Notes under the pieces: generated by a model | Seen by the model: the letters and a program-made list of their open reading frames with translations, nothing else | Databases searched by the model: none | What the model was told of the DNA's origin: nothing | Program-made: the position numbers and the translations under genes | Shown: piece by piece, positions 1 to 8,533 of the stretch | How positions within the stretch are numbered: position 1 is the first letter of the stretch | Layout of the letters: each line of letters starts with the position of its first letter | Assembly (NCBI GenBank): GCA_030591525.1 | Contig: JAUVAV010000007.1 | Location: 1-64,000, forward strand | From: a candidate division FCPU426 bacterium | Lineage (GTDB): Bacteria > Oederibacteriota > JAAXVQ01 > JAUVAV01 | Reading direction: 5' to 3' | Length of the DNA stretch: 64,000 nt

Positions 1-1035
1 ACTTTTAATCATACCTATACTGACACGAATACTGACTCACACACTTATACTCCAAACTATACTGACTCGACGACATACACACCCACTTATACTCCAACCT
101 CTACTGCTACTCCGACAGATACGCCTACTTGCACACCAACCTCTACTGCCACACCGACGGACACGCCCACTTGCACGGCGACCGCGACGGATACACCAAC
201 TTATACTGTTACTCCGAGCAGCACACCGACAGATACTGCCACGTCAACTTATACCGTAACTCCCATAGATACACCGACGGATACGCCAACTTGCACCCCA
301 ACCGCGACGGATACACCAACCTATACGGTTACTCCGAGCAACACACCGACAGATACTGCCACGTCAACTTATACCACTACTCCCATAGACACTCCGACAG
401 ATACGCCTACATCTACGCCGTCCGCGACTGATTCCCCAACTTCTACTGTTACTCCGAGCAACACACCGACATTTACTGCTACCTCAACATACACCACAAC
501 TCCCATAGACACTCCGACAGACACGCCTACATCTACGCCGTCCGCGACTGATTCCCCAACTTCTACGACAACTCCTACTTCTTTGATTTCACCAACCCAA
601 ACGGTTTCACCTACCATAACTCTTACTGCCTATATTCCTACTCAAACCATTACACCGACAGTGACCATTACGCCTACAGTTACGGTCGTTCTGGTTTCCA
701 GATTGGTAACGGAATTCAGTAATTATCCTAATCCTTTCTTCCCACCGCGAGACATTACCCATATCACGTATGTTTTGAATCAGGATGCCTATGTGGAAAT
801 AGAGTTTTATAATTATCTTGGCGACAGATTACGGAAACTGATATTCCGGACAGGTGAAGAAGGCGGACGAGGCAACATTACCGGTTATCGGAACACAGTC
901 ATATGGGATGGAAGAGATGGAAAAGGGATTTTATTAGGCACTGGCGGCTGTATCTGCCGCATAGTGATTAAACCGCAGGATGGCAGCCGGACCGTTACAA
1001 AGACAAGAAAAATCGGAATAATCAGGCATAGGTAA
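1..1035 (+). CDS. Thr/Pro-repeat surface protein, C-terminal part (5' partial)
   Basis: The frame is open from the first base of the window to the TAA at 1035, so this is the last 344 residues of a larger protein. Residues 1 to about 230 are a low-complexity Thr/Pro/Ser/Tyr linker made of TPT-like steps, including a 40-residue tandem unit. The remainder is a compact domain with YPNPF and WDGRDGKG motifs, the pattern of FlgD-like Ig domains found at the C-terminus of secreted proteins in uncultured Gram-negative bacteria. I infer an extracellular stalked protein; its head is outside the window. The ATG at 583 is not a credible start because the repeat continues in frame upstream. The giant gene at the other window end has the same linker plus FlgD-like tail plan. 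Confidence 0.8.
   Translation, partial: TFNHTYTDTNTDSHTYTPNYTDSTTYTPTYTPTSTATPTDTPTCTPTSTATPTDTPTCTATATDTPTYTVTPSSTPTDTATSTYTVTPIDTPTDTPTCTPTATDTPTYTVTPSNTPTDTATSTYTTTPIDTPTDTPTSTPSATDSPTSTVTPSNTPTFTATSTYTTTPIDTPTDTPTSTPSATDSPTSTTTPTSLISPTQTVSPTITLTAYIPTQTITPTVTITPTVTVVLVSRLVTEFSNYPNPFFPPRDITHITYVLNQDAYVEIEFYNYLGDRLRKLIFRTGEEGGRGNITGYRNTVIWDGRDGKGILLGTGGCICRIVIKPQDGSRTVTKTRKIGIIRHR
181..580 (+). repeat. 120-bp in-frame tandem repeat
   Basis: Units start at 181, 301, 421 and 541 (last one partial). Each carries ACTCCGAGCA at the same offset (211, 331, 451), giving an exact 120-bp period, or 40 residues. The copies differ by scattered substitutions, so this is a homogenising tandem array within the Thr/Pro linker of the overlapping gene. 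Confidence 0.9.
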
Positions 1036-1057
1036 ATTAAGAGCGGATACTACGGCT

Positions 1058-1217
1058 GGGCGGATATGGAAGTCCGCCCCTACAAATTCTTTCATACATC
1101 CGTAGGGGCCGGCTTCCATGCCGGCCCAGAAATTTCGCAGCACTCGGATGGGCAACCACAGGGGGTTGCCCCTACAAATTCTTTCATGCAACCGCAAGAG
1201 CAGTCCGCCCCTACAAG
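1058..1217. repeat. Cluster of GTAGGGG-type palindromic elements
   Basis: The gap between two convergent genes holds at least three small palindromes that share a GTAGGGG (or CCCCTAC) end and have different stems: about 1058-1083 (GGCGGA/TCCGCC), 1101-1127 (GGCCGGC/GCCGGCC) and 1150-1175 (GGCAACC/GGTTGCC). A half element lies at 1206-1217. Related elements recur at 21728, 22344, 37178, 43558 and 44035. They look like REP-type dispersed repeats; no coding sequence is credible here. Confidence 0.8.
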
Positions 1218-1221
1218 CTCT

Positions 1222-1713
1222 TTATTCTATTTTTTCCGGGCCGAACTGGTCAAGATCGTCAGCCCACATAATTAAAGCGTCTTCCTTATTATTGTTATAG
1301 TAGGCCCGCCTGATTGCAATCAGCTTAAAGCCGTGTTTTTCGTAAAGCCGGATGGCCGGCTGGTTGCTGGCCCGCACTTCCAAAGTAGCCCGCCGCGCGC
1401 CCAGCCGCATGGCCCATTTCATGGTGGCCAGCAATAGGCGTTTGGCGATTTGCCGGCGCCGGAAAGCCGGATGCACGGCTAAATTGGTTATATGGGCCTC
1501 ATCCTGTACCAGCCAAAAGCCCATGTAGCCAACTACATGATTTTGCTGCCGCGCTATCAGATAATGGCAGAGTTCCTGGTTTTTAACTTCTTCTTCGAAC
1601 ATGGCACGCGTCCAGGGCGAAGTGAAAGAGCTTTCCTCCACCCAGAGAATCTCATCCACATCTTCGGGTCGGACAGGCGTAATTTCGATGTCAGGCTCTT
1701 GCACTCTGGTCAT
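1222..1713 (-). CDS. rimI: RimI-type protein N-acetyltransferase
   Basis: A 163-residue single-domain GNAT acetyltransferase of the RimI family, which acetylates the N-terminal alanine of ribosomal protein S18 using acetyl-CoA. The acetyl-CoA loop RRRQIAKRLL is near residue 85, the ITNLAV strand precedes it, and the RASNQPAIRLYEKHGF motif typical of RimI is near residue 115. Its ATG overlaps the tsaB stop (ATGA), so it is translationally coupled and lies last in the minus-strand run. The tsaE-tsaB-rimI neighbourhood is a common bacterial arrangement and supports the assignment. No terminator is visible after it, only palindromic repeats. Confidence 0.9.
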   Translation of the reverse strand: MTRVQEPDIEITPVRPEDVDEILWVEESSFTSPWTRAMFEEEVKNQELCHYLIARQQNHVVGYMGFWLVQDEAHITNLAVHPAFRRRQIAKRLLLATMKWAMRLGARRATLEVRASNQPAIRLYEKHGFKLIAIRRAYYNNNKEDALIMWADDLDQFGPEKIE

Positions 1714-2408
1714 GCCCCGCCCTGTTCTGCTTTACGCCGGGCGCGCACCTCTTCGGCTTGAGTTCTTCTAAGATAAAGGGGCATGATATCCTCCCAAGAC
1801 ATCCCACCGGCCAGAATCCGCTCTTCGCCTAATGGCGCCAGCTCTCCCGCCCCGGGCCAATGTCTCTCCTGTGGAAGTAAATGCAATTCTCCGCCCCGCG
1901 CCCGGAATAACGCTTCAAAAAACTCCTGGGCGCCCGGCCCGGTTACATTAACCGCCGTGGCCGGCAACTGCTTTACCAGATCAGGAATGGATATTAAGGT
2001 CTCTGGCATGACCGTTTCCCATCCATACTCTTTTTTCCGGTAAAAAGCGGCATAAAGCATTTTTTGCCGGGCATCCGCAATAACCAAGGCGGTGTTGCTC
2101 CGGCTTCCGGCTGCCACCGCTAAAAAACTGGAAACCCCGGCCACTGGGATACCCATAGATTGTCCCAGGCCCTGGGCCGTGGCAATTCCCACTCTTACGC
2201 CGGTAAATGATCCGGGACCCAAGCCTACTACTATCCCGCTTATATCCCGGGGCACGCGATTTATTTTAAACAGCAGGGATTCCAGGGCCGGAAGAATAAT
2301 TTCATTGTGGCGCCGGTCGGAAAACTGGGCGTGTTCTTCGAGAATGCGCCCCTGCTCCCAAAGCGCCAGGGAAAGCCGGGCGGAGGAAGTGTCTAAACCT
2401 AGTATCAT
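1710..2408 (-). CDS. tsaB: tRNA threonylcarbamoyladenosine protein TsaB
   Basis: A 232-residue ASKHA-fold protein. TsaB partners TsaD and TsaE in making the t6A modification at position 37 of ANN-decoding tRNAs. The N-terminal ILGLDTSSARLSLAL and the signature GPGSFTGVRVGIA near residue 70 are diagnostic. The start at 2408 has an AGAGGA Shine-Dalgarno 8 bases upstream. A longer in-frame extension to 2483 would run through a repeat element and is rejected. The gene sits between tsaE and rimI; tsaD is not in the window. Confidence 0.92.
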   Translation of the reverse strand: MILGLDTSSARLSLALWEQGRILEEHAQFSDRRHNEIILPALESLLFKINRVPRDISGIVVGLGPGSFTGVRVGIATAQGLGQSMGIPVAGVSSFLAVAAGSRSNTALVIADARQKMLYAAFYRKKEYGWETVMPETLISIPDLVKQLPATAVNVTGPGAQEFFEALFRARGGELHLLPQERHWPGAGELAPLGEERILAGGMSWEDIMPLYLRRTQAEEVRARRKAEQGGA

Positions 2409-2424
2409 ATTACATCCTCTTTTC

Positions 2425-2560
2425 CTAGGAACCTGAGCATTTAGTCGGTTTTTTGAGAGTAGATAGTAGAAAGTAGACCGCATTTGAGATGTTTTATCTA
2501 ATTTCTACTCTCGAATCTCAAATGCTCTGGAGCCTGAGCAACTAATTGCTCAGGCTCCTA
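2425..2560. repeat. Composite palindromic element with GAGCNTGAGCATTTAGTC ends
   Basis: The left end AGGAACCTGAGCATTTAGTC and the right end are inverted copies of the terminal sequence found on the larger elements at 29028, 34559 and 49435. The interior is different: it holds an inverted repeat GCATTTGAGAT/ATCTCAAATGC and GAGAGTAGA/TCTACTCTC. The right end is itself a perfect 13-bp stem (GGAGCCTGAGCAA and TTGCTCAGGCTCC, 2529-2558), which could act as an attenuator between tsaE and tsaB. Confidence 0.75.
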
Positions 2561-2975
2561 GCGGCGGTATAATTGTTATAGTACGCGATTTTTTTCCGCG
2601 GATTTCAAACTTTATTTTCCAATGCCCGGTTGGCAGCAGAATCCCGGCTTTTTCTGCCCATTCCACGACACAAACGCCGGGGCCGGCAATATACTCCTCA
2701 AAACCCAGGTCTTCCACCTCTACCGGCGTTGCAATCCGATATAAATCAAAATGATATAATGGCAGACGTCCGGGATACTCGTTTAAAAGGGTAAAGGTCG
2801 GGCTGGATACGGGCCCGGATGATTCCAGCCCTCGGGCCAAACCCCGTACCAGGCAGGTTTTACCCGCGCCCAATCCCCCATAAAGTCCGACCACATCCCC
2901 GGACCTTAAATCCCGGGCCAGTTTCTCCCCAACCGCCTCGGTTTCCTCCGGATTATGGGTTTTTATCTTTTTCAC
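2550..2975 (-). CDS. tsaE: tRNA threonylcarbamoyladenosine ATPase TsaE
   Basis: TsaE is the P-loop ATPase of the t6A pathway and works with TsaB and TsaD. The Walker A motif GGLGAGKT is about residue 33 of the proposed product. It is followed by the family's SPTFTLLNEY and YHFDLYR segments and a C-terminal VVEWAEKAG. I choose the GTG at 2975, which gives 141 residues (the usual TsaE length) and overlaps the amidase 3' end by 23 bases. The Shine-Dalgarno there is weak, so the exact start is uncertain; the longer frame to 3158 is amidase coding sequence read in another frame. Confidence 0.88.
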   Translation of the reverse strand: MKKIKTHNPEETEAVGEKLARDLRSGDVVGLYGGLGAGKTCLVRGLARGLESSGPVSSPTFTLLNEYPGRLPLYHFDLYRIATPVEVEDLGFEEYIAGPGVCVVEWAEKAGILLPTGHWKIKFEIRGKKSRTITIIPPLGA

Positions 2976-4137
2976 GGTAATACTGCTTAAGGCCTTTTGA
3001 AATTCCTTGGGCCAGCTTGCGGCAAAACGCCCGGCTCCGGAGTCTGCTCTCCTCTTTGCGATTACTGATAAAGGCGGTTTCCACCAAAATGGACGGCATA
3101 TACGATTTGGCCAGCACGTAAAAAGGCGCCCGCTCAATGCGCCGGACTTCCAGGCCACCGATTTTTTCGTATTCCTGGCTCACTAATCCGGCGGCATTAA
3201 TGCTGGCGCTCTCGTGCACAGATTGGCGGAGATCGTCTTTGATGATCTCCAGGTAATTGGCATCCTGGTTTTCCAGGCGGGCCGTTTCCGCGGCCTTACG
3301 CGATGATGCTTCCCGGTTGTAAATGAAAACCTGGCTGCCACAGGCCTTGCGATTTCGCGAGGCATTGGCATGAATAGAGACAAACAATTCCGCCTGGGCG
3401 CGATTGGCAATATCCGCGCGTTCCTTCAGGGAAATATATCGGTCATCGGTACGCGTCATAATAACTTTCAAACCGTGCTGCCGGAGAAAATAAGCAAGTT
3501 GTTTGGCAACTTCCAGGGTAACGACTTTTTCTTTCAACCGGGAAGGCCCCACCGCGCCGGGATCCTTTCCGCCGTGTCCGGCGTCTACTACTACCAGCCC
3601 TTTTACGCCGGATGGCCGGGACACCGGCTTGGTCTGCTGGTTCCCACCCTTCCGCGGAGCGGCCGCCTTTCCCAGTTTAAAAGTCCGGGCCCCCGGATCA
3701 TAAAGTGGAATCTGATTATCCAACTGTTTCCAAATAATTACTAATGCTTCCGGTGAAATCAACACCCGTCCTTTATGCATGCGGGGGCAATGCGGCAGAC
3801 GGACGAACCTGTTTCTTTCCACCACCGCTTTGGGATATCCCAGCGTGATAACTGTCCGGCGGCCGGAAGGCCCTTTAACCACTGCTTTATGCGTAACAGC
3901 ATGCCAGCTCGTATTGCCTCCCAGATATTCAACCGCAGCCTGGAGTGAAATCCAAAGCGTACCTCTGGATCCCCAGGCCGGGATAATCTGTGATTGGGCC
4001 CGCCGAAAAGTTTCAAACTTTATGCCCACCGGCTCGGAAAGGCTGCCGGGGACGGCCGCCCAGACCTGGCCGGCCGCACTGATACCCAGCGCCAGGATTA
4101 TCGCCAGGCCTGAATGCAGACTTGCTTTACGCCGCAT
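2953..4137 (-). CDS. N-acetylmuramoyl-L-alanine amidase, secreted (Amidase_3)
   Basis: A 394-residue periplasmic zinc amidase that cleaves the bond between N-acetylmuramic acid and the stem peptide. A signal peptide covers about residues 1-28. It is followed by a domain of about 120 residues resembling the copper-amine-oxidase-N-like stalk (WISLQAAVEYLGG, RVLISPEAL). The catalytic domain begins near residue 180 and carries the zinc and catalytic residues in VVDAGHGGKDPGA, LKEKVVTLEVAK, FVSIHANA and LVETAFISN. The start has GGAGGTGC 8 bases upstream, overlapping the end of ftsZ. Its position directly after ftsZ suggests a role in septal peptidoglycan splitting. Confidence 0.9.
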   Translation of the reverse strand: MRRKASLHSGLAIILALGISAAGQVWAAVPGSLSEPVGIKFETFRRAQSQIIPAWGSRGTLWISLQAAVEYLGGNTSWHAVTHKAVVKGPSGRRTVITLGYPKAVVERNRFVRLPHCPRMHKGRVLISPEALVIIWKQLDNQIPLYDPGARTFKLGKAAAPRKGGNQQTKPVSRPSGVKGLVVVDAGHGGKDPGAVGPSRLKEKVVTLEVAKQLAYFLRQHGLKVIMTRTDDRYISLKERADIANRAQAELFVSIHANASRNRKACGSQVFIYNREASSRKAAETARLENQDANYLEIIKDDLRQSVHESASINAAGLVSQEYEKIGGLEVRRIERAPFYVLAKSYMPSILVETAFISNRKEESRLRSRAFCRKLAQGISKGLKQYYREKDKNP

Positions 4138-4140
4138 GCT

Positions 4141-5292
4141 TCAACGCACCTCCAATTTTCTCCGCAGGAAAGTGGGAATATCCAGATCAGCCTCGGAAAA
4201 TACCGGTTGCAGAGACAGGTTTTCACTGCTTGCTGTCCGTCGCTGAGATTCCCGGTTCTTTAGATAGGCATTAATATCCAGGTTTTTCTGGTTACGATAT
4301 TGTACGGCATCGTTTTCCCGGGACTGCTGGCAGCAGTCAAAACCTGTGGCAATCACTGTGATTTTTACCTCGTCGTTTAAACTATCATCAATCACCGTGC
4401 CAAAAATGACATTGGCCTCTTTGCCGGCAACCTCAAAAACCGCATTAGAGGCTTCACTGGCTTCATGCAGGGTCAGGGTCTTCCCGCCCGTAATGTTGAT
4501 TAGCAATCCCCGGGCGCCCCCAATATTAATATCCTCCAGCAAGGGACTGCTAATCGCCTGCCGGACGGCTTTTAAAGCCCGCTGTTCGCCAGTGCCGGTA
4601 CCAGTGCCCATTAAGGCTCCACCCATTTCCACCATCACGGTTTTAATATCCGCGAAATCAAGGTTGATAATACCGGGAACCGTTATTAATTCCGCAATGC
4701 TTTGGACGGCCTGGCGCAAAATATCATCCGCAAACTTAAAGGCCTCCACCAGGGAAGTTTGCCGGTTGACAACCTGGAGGAGCCGTTCATTGGGAACCGT
4801 GATTACGGTATCCACCACATCCTTTAGGGCCTGATAACCGATCTCAGCCTGTTCTTTGCGGGTACGTCCCTCGAAGTTGAAAGGCCGCGTAACTACAGCT
4901 ACGGTAAGCGATCCCTGTTTGCGCGCCAGCTCGGCAATTACCGGCGCAGAACCGGTTCCGGTCCCCCCGCCTAGCCCGGCGGTAATGAAAACCATGTGCG
5001 CACCGGCAATGGCGGCGGAAAGTTCTTCCTGGCTTTCCAGCGCGGCTTTACGTCCCACTTCCGGGTCAGCCCCAGCTCCCAGGCCGCTGGTAAGCTGACG
5101 TCCGATTTGCAGACGTATCGGCGCCAGGGCGGAAAGCAGATCCTGGGAATCAGTATTAACCGAAATATATTCCACGCCCCTGATACCAATGTCAATCATT
5201 CTATTCACGGCATTGTTTCCGGCACCGCCTACCCCAATGACCTTAATATTAGCTACATTTTTCGAAAGCTCGTCTTCCATTTCAAATTTCAT
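4141..5292 (-). CDS. ftsZ: Cell division protein FtsZ
   Basis: The tubulin-like GTPase that polymerises into the Z ring, 383 residues. The N-terminal IKVIGVGGAGNNAVNRM, the tubulin signature GGGTGTGSAP and the NLDFADI segment are all present, and the variable linker ends in the conserved tail DIPTFLRRKLEVR that binds FtsA. The start is the ATG at 5292, preceded by AAGGAGGT with 8-base spacing. An in-frame extension to 5343 lacks such a site and is not needed by the family. It follows ftsA in the dcw cluster after a 148-base gap holding a palindrome. Confidence 0.97.
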   Translation of the reverse strand: MKFEMEDELSKNVANIKVIGVGGAGNNAVNRMIDIGIRGVEYISVNTDSQDLLSALAPIRLQIGRQLTSGLGAGADPEVGRKAALESQEELSAAIAGAHMVFITAGLGGGTGTGSAPVIAELARKQGSLTVAVVTRPFNFEGRTRKEQAEIGYQALKDVVDTVITVPNERLLQVVNRQTSLVEAFKFADDILRQAVQSIAELITVPGIINLDFADIKTVMVEMGGALMGTGTGTGEQRALKAVRQAISSPLLEDINIGGARGLLINITGGKTLTLHEASEASNAVFEVAGKEANVIFGTVIDDSLNDEVKITVIATGFDCCQQSRENDAVQYRNQKNLDINAYLKNRESQRRTASSENLSLQPVFSEADLDIPTFLRRKLEVR

Positions 5293-5372
5293 GTCGCTTA
5301 CCTCCTTTTTTTTAACTCTTTTACCCTTCATGCCTTTTTCCATGCCTTCCGTCCCCTGTGGTTGCTGGGATC

Positions 5373-5390
5373 GCCGAGCTCCAGCTCGGC
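5373..5390. repeat. Palindrome between ftsA and ftsZ
   Basis: A perfect palindrome GCCGAGCTCCAGCTCGGC with a one-base-pair centre, in the 148-base gap between ftsA and ftsZ. It is followed by TTTTT in the plus orientation only, so it would not terminate the minus-strand operon cleanly. It may modulate the ftsZ/ftsA mRNA ratio, or be another small dispersed repeat; the sequence alone does not decide. Confidence 0.6.
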
Positions 5391-5440
5391 TTTTTCTCTC
5401 GGGCCGGCACGGAGGCCAGCCCCTTACATTTTTATCGGTT

Positions 5441-6688
5441 TTAAAAATAATCCGAGAACCATTCCTTCATGCGTTCTAAAGTACGGTTAAAAATATTGTG
5501 TTCATTAGTAAATTTCGGAGGCCTTCCCGAAGCCATCCCCTTGGCGCCGAAGCATACCAATCCCACTCCGGTTGCGAATTTAGGTGAATTTATAATATCA
5601 ACCATGCCCACGATATTCCGGGGGGTGCCCACCCGGATCGGCACCTGGAGAATCTCCTCTGCCAATTGCTCGATTCCATCCAGCAATGATGCTCCTCCGG
5701 TTAAAACCACACCAGCCGCGGCTTTCTCTTCAAATCCGTTTTTCTTGATTTCCATATCGATCAATTCCAATATTTCTTCCATACGAGGCTGAATGATCTC
5801 CGCCAGTTCCCGGCGCGGCAGAGTCCGGGGCTGCCGCCCGCCCACTCCCGGCACCGTTATTGCCTCGTTTTCTTTCACCATGGAAACCTTGGCGCAGCCG
5901 TACTTACGCTTAATTTCTTCGGCCTCATGATTCGGCGTACGCAACCCGATGGCAATGTCCGAGGTCAGCTGATTTCCGCCGATGGAAATTACGCTGGAAT
6001 GCCAAAGCGATCCATCCACAAAAACCGCCATATCCGTGGTTCCGCCACCGATATCCACCAACACCACTCCGAGCTCCCGCTCATCCGGGCTGAGCACCGC
6101 CTCTGCGCTGGCCAGGGGTTGAAGAATAATATCGTCCACCGCATAACCGGCCCGTTCCACGCTCTTAATGATATTCTGAACACTGGTTACCGCACCCGTG
6201 ACAATATGCACCTCAGCCTCCAGGCGCACGCCGGACATGCCGACGGGCTCCTTAATGCCATCTTGATTGTCAATAATAAATTCCTGGGGTATGATATGAA
6301 TTACTTCGCGGTCCACCGGCAGGGCTACGGCCTTGGCCGCATCCACAACTCGTTCCACATCCTCCCGGGTAATCTCCTTGTCCTTGCGAAAAACCGCAAT
6401 CACGCCATGGGAGTTCAAGCCCTTGATATGCCCGCCGGCAATCCCGGCAAAGACCGACCCCGTGTGCACTCCGGCCATGCGCTCGGCTTCTAAGACCGCG
6501 GTCTTCACGGATTCTATGGTATTTTCGATATTGACCACCACACCCTTACGCATTCCCCGGGAAGGCTTCTCTCCCACCCCGATGACATTAATATGACCCC
6601 CGGGCTGCACCTCGGCAATCACCACGCAAACTTTCGTGGTTCCCAGGTCCAGGCCTACCAGAATATTTTCATTAGTATCTTTGGACAT
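5441..6688 (-). CDS. ftsA: Cell division protein FtsA
   Basis: An actin-fold ATPase of 415 residues that anchors FtsZ to the membrane and recruits later divisome proteins. The phosphate-1 motif GLDLGTTKVCVVIAEV is at residues 13-28 and VDIGGGTTDMAVF is mid-protein. The 1C subdomain region GVHTGSVFAGIAGGHIKG and the adenosine motif GVVLTGGASLLDGI are present. The C-terminus ends in an amphipathic RTLERMKEWFSDYF, the usual membrane-targeting helix. AGGGAGGTGAGGAT precedes the ATG. It sits between ftsQ and ftsZ. Confidence 0.96.
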   Translation of the reverse strand: MSKDTNENILVGLDLGTTKVCVVIAEVQPGGHINVIGVGEKPSRGMRKGVVVNIENTIESVKTAVLEAERMAGVHTGSVFAGIAGGHIKGLNSHGVIAVFRKDKEITREDVERVVDAAKAVALPVDREVIHIIPQEFIIDNQDGIKEPVGMSGVRLEAEVHIVTGAVTSVQNIIKSVERAGYAVDDIILQPLASAEAVLSPDERELGVVLVDIGGGTTDMAVFVDGSLWHSSVISIGGNQLTSDIAIGLRTPNHEAEEIKRKYGCAKVSMVKENEAITVPGVGGRQPRTLPRRELAEIIQPRMEEILELIDMEIKKNGFEEKAAAGVVLTGGASLLDGIEQLAEEILQVPIRVGTPRNIVGMVDIINSPKFATGVGLVCFGAKGMASGRPPKFTNEHNIFNRTLERMKEWFSDYF

Positions 6689-6692
6689 ATCC

Positions 6693-7544
6693 TCACCTCC
6701 CTTTCTTCGGGCGCACTACTACCTGCTGATCATAACGGAGATCTATCAAGGCTATCTGCTTTTTTTTTACCCGGATATCTCCCAAAACCGCCCCCAAGCG
6801 GGACAGGTCCCGCTCCAGGTTCCGATGGTTAAGCATTCGTATCTTGATGGCATCTCGTGTAAATATAGTCACCGCTTGATGCTGGCTAAAATGAATTTCC
6901 GAAAGCTGATCCGCAAATGAACTGGTTAATATTCCACGAATAAAATCCATCCCAAGCTTGGCTTTCAACTCCACGCCCATGACACCGGGTTCTTCCCGAA
7001 TCCGGATCCCGGTTATTACGGGAAGACCCAGGGATAAAGTTTCCGCCGTGACCCCGGGCCCGATCTTCCCCTCACCATCCAAAATGAATAATCCCTGATC
7101 TGAAATCAAGGCCCAGGGCTTTATCCGGCAGGTTTCCGAAGCCGGGGAAGAATCCGCCTTGGTTTGACAAGCCACCCCCGGCTGGGGGGAAAACCCGGTC
7201 CCTTGCCTTCGGGTGGATATGAGCTGGCCCGCCTTATGTTCCCGGCCCAACTGTATCTTTACTCCCTGCCACCAGGCCGCGACCCGGCCCGTAACCTCGG
7301 CTTGTAAAACCTCCTGGCTGGTGACCAGCAGGGTCAGGGTGATTAAAATCCCAGCTGCCAGCAAGCGTCCGGTCCGGCCGAAAATCCGGGCTGCTTTCGG
7401 CAGGTCCAAACGTGAAATCAGATTAAGCCTGCCGCCTTTTGCCGAAGAGGGCTTATGGTAATAATTTAGTCCGGCGTTGCGCTGTTTACGCTTGTTAGCG
7501 GAGGCTAATTGACCGGCATATGTCCATCCGTAGTAATTGTTCAC
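6693..7544 (-). CDS. ftsQ: FtsQ-like divisome protein, POTRA not recognisable
   Basis: A bitopic membrane protein of 283 residues in the ftsQ position between ddl and ftsA. It has a basic cytoplasmic tail (1-60), one membrane helix (about 61-77) and a periplasmic part. The segment from about 139 on (KPWALISDQGLFILDGEG, then LPVITGI) resembles the FtsQ beta domain. The roughly 60 residues between helix and beta domain, where POTRA should be, are short, Gly/Ser/Pro-rich and have two cysteines (125, 139). FtsQ scaffolds FtsL and FtsB-type proteins at the septum. The GTG start has GGAGGGA and overlaps the ddl TAG by one base. The call leans on position as well as sequence. Confidence 0.8.
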   Translation of the reverse strand: MNNYYGWTYAGQLASANKRKQRNAGLNYYHKPSSAKGGRLNLISRLDLPKAARIFGRTGRLLAAGILITLTLLVTSQEVLQAEVTGRVAAWWQGVKIQLGREHKAGQLISTRRQGTGFSPQPGVACQTKADSSPASETCRIKPWALISDQGLFILDGEGKIGPGVTAETLSLGLPVITGIRIREEPGVMGVELKAKLGMDFIRGILTSSFADQLSEIHFSQHQAVTIFTRDAIKIRMLNHRNLERDLSRLGAVLGDIRVKKKQIALIDLRYDQQVVVRPKKGR

Positions 7545-8533
7545 TATTCTCCCTCCACAGCTTCCAGGATCAAACCCATCAGCAGACTCCCGAATGATAT
7601 CCCGGCATGACGCGCCGCTTCCGGCAGCAGGCTGGTGGCAGTCATTCCCGAACTGGTATTTACTTCCATGATATTAATTTCTCCCCGCGAGCCCAGTATC
7701 ATATCAACCCGCGTAGCTCCCCGGCAGCCCAAAGCCCGGTGTGCCGACAGCGCCAAATGCTGAGCTCGCTCTCTCTGCGCGGGCTTAATTCGGGCCGGAA
7801 TAATATGCTCGGACATACCGGTTACATACTTGGCTTCATAATCGTAAAAATCCTTTTTAGGCACAATCTCGATCACCGGTAAAACCTGCCCCGGAAGCAC
7901 CCCGACCGAGAGTTCTGTTCCGCGGCAATATTTTTCAATTATTACTTCCGGGCCGTAGTTCCGGGCCATCCGCCAGGCCGCGGGGAAATCCTTCCAACTT
8001 TTTATTATGGAGACCCCTATGGCCGATCCCTGCTGATTGGGTTTTACCACCAGGGGCAGCTTTAACTTTATGCTTCCGCGCCCCGGGCAGCGCGGTCTCC
8101 GCTTGCTTTCTCCCCCGGGAAGAGGAGTGTCGTAGAGACACACCCATTCCGCGGTCAACAGCCCGGCCGACTGAAAAATTTGCTTGGCGCGGGATTTATT
8201 CATGGCCAGGGCGGAAGCCAATACCCCGGAACCGGTATAGGGAATACGCATCCATTCCAATACTCCCTGCACTGATCCGTCTTCGCCGCCCGGCCCATGC
8301 AAACAGATGAACGCCGCTTCCGTACCCAACCGGGCTAATTTTGGCAGATCGCGCCAACTTTTAATATCCACTCCGCAAACATTGAGTTTATAGCTCTGCA
8401 AGGCGTTTAAAACCGCCCGTCCGCTGAGTAGTGATATCTCCCGTTCCGCTGAATCCCCGCCCATCAGCACCCTGATTTTACGCCGGCCGATACGGGAAAT
8501 CATTTTTTTTAAAGACCCGGCCGGATTAGTCAC
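7544..8533 (-). CDS. ddl: D-alanine--D-alanine ligase
   Basis: An ATP-grasp ligase of 329 residues that makes the D-Ala-D-Ala dipeptide for the peptidoglycan stem. The N-terminal VLMGGDSAEREISL, the CLHGPGGEDGSVQG loop, VVKPNQQGSAIGV and the metal-binding EVNTSSGMT follow the family order. The omega-loop FYDYEAKY is of the D-Ala-D-Ala type rather than the D-lactate (Van) type. The start is the GTG at 8533, overlapping the murC stop as GTGA with AGAGGA upstream. The longer frame to 8596 would overlap murC more and is unnecessary. The usual PGMT reads SGMT here. Confidence 0.93.
   Translation of the reverse strand: MTNPAGSLKKMISRIGRRKIRVLMGGDSAEREISLLSGRAVLNALQSYKLNVCGVDIKSWRDLPKLARLGTEAAFICLHGPGGEDGSVQGVLEWMRIPYTGSGVLASALAMNKSRAKQIFQSAGLLTAEWVCLYDTPLPGGESKRRPRCPGRGSIKLKLPLVVKPNQQGSAIGVSIIKSWKDFPAAWRMARNYGPEVIIEKYCRGTELSVGVLPGQVLPVIEIVPKKDFYDYEAKYVTGMSEHIIPARIKPAQRERAQHLALSAHRALGCRGATRVDMILGSRGEINIMEVNTSSGMTATSLLPEAARHAGISFGSLLMGLILEAVEGE

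Noticed and set aside
129..431. 100-residue His/Tyr-rich frame at the left edge
   Set aside because: An alternative frame of the Thr/Pro repeat; the real frame is continuous with the C-terminal domain ending at 1035.
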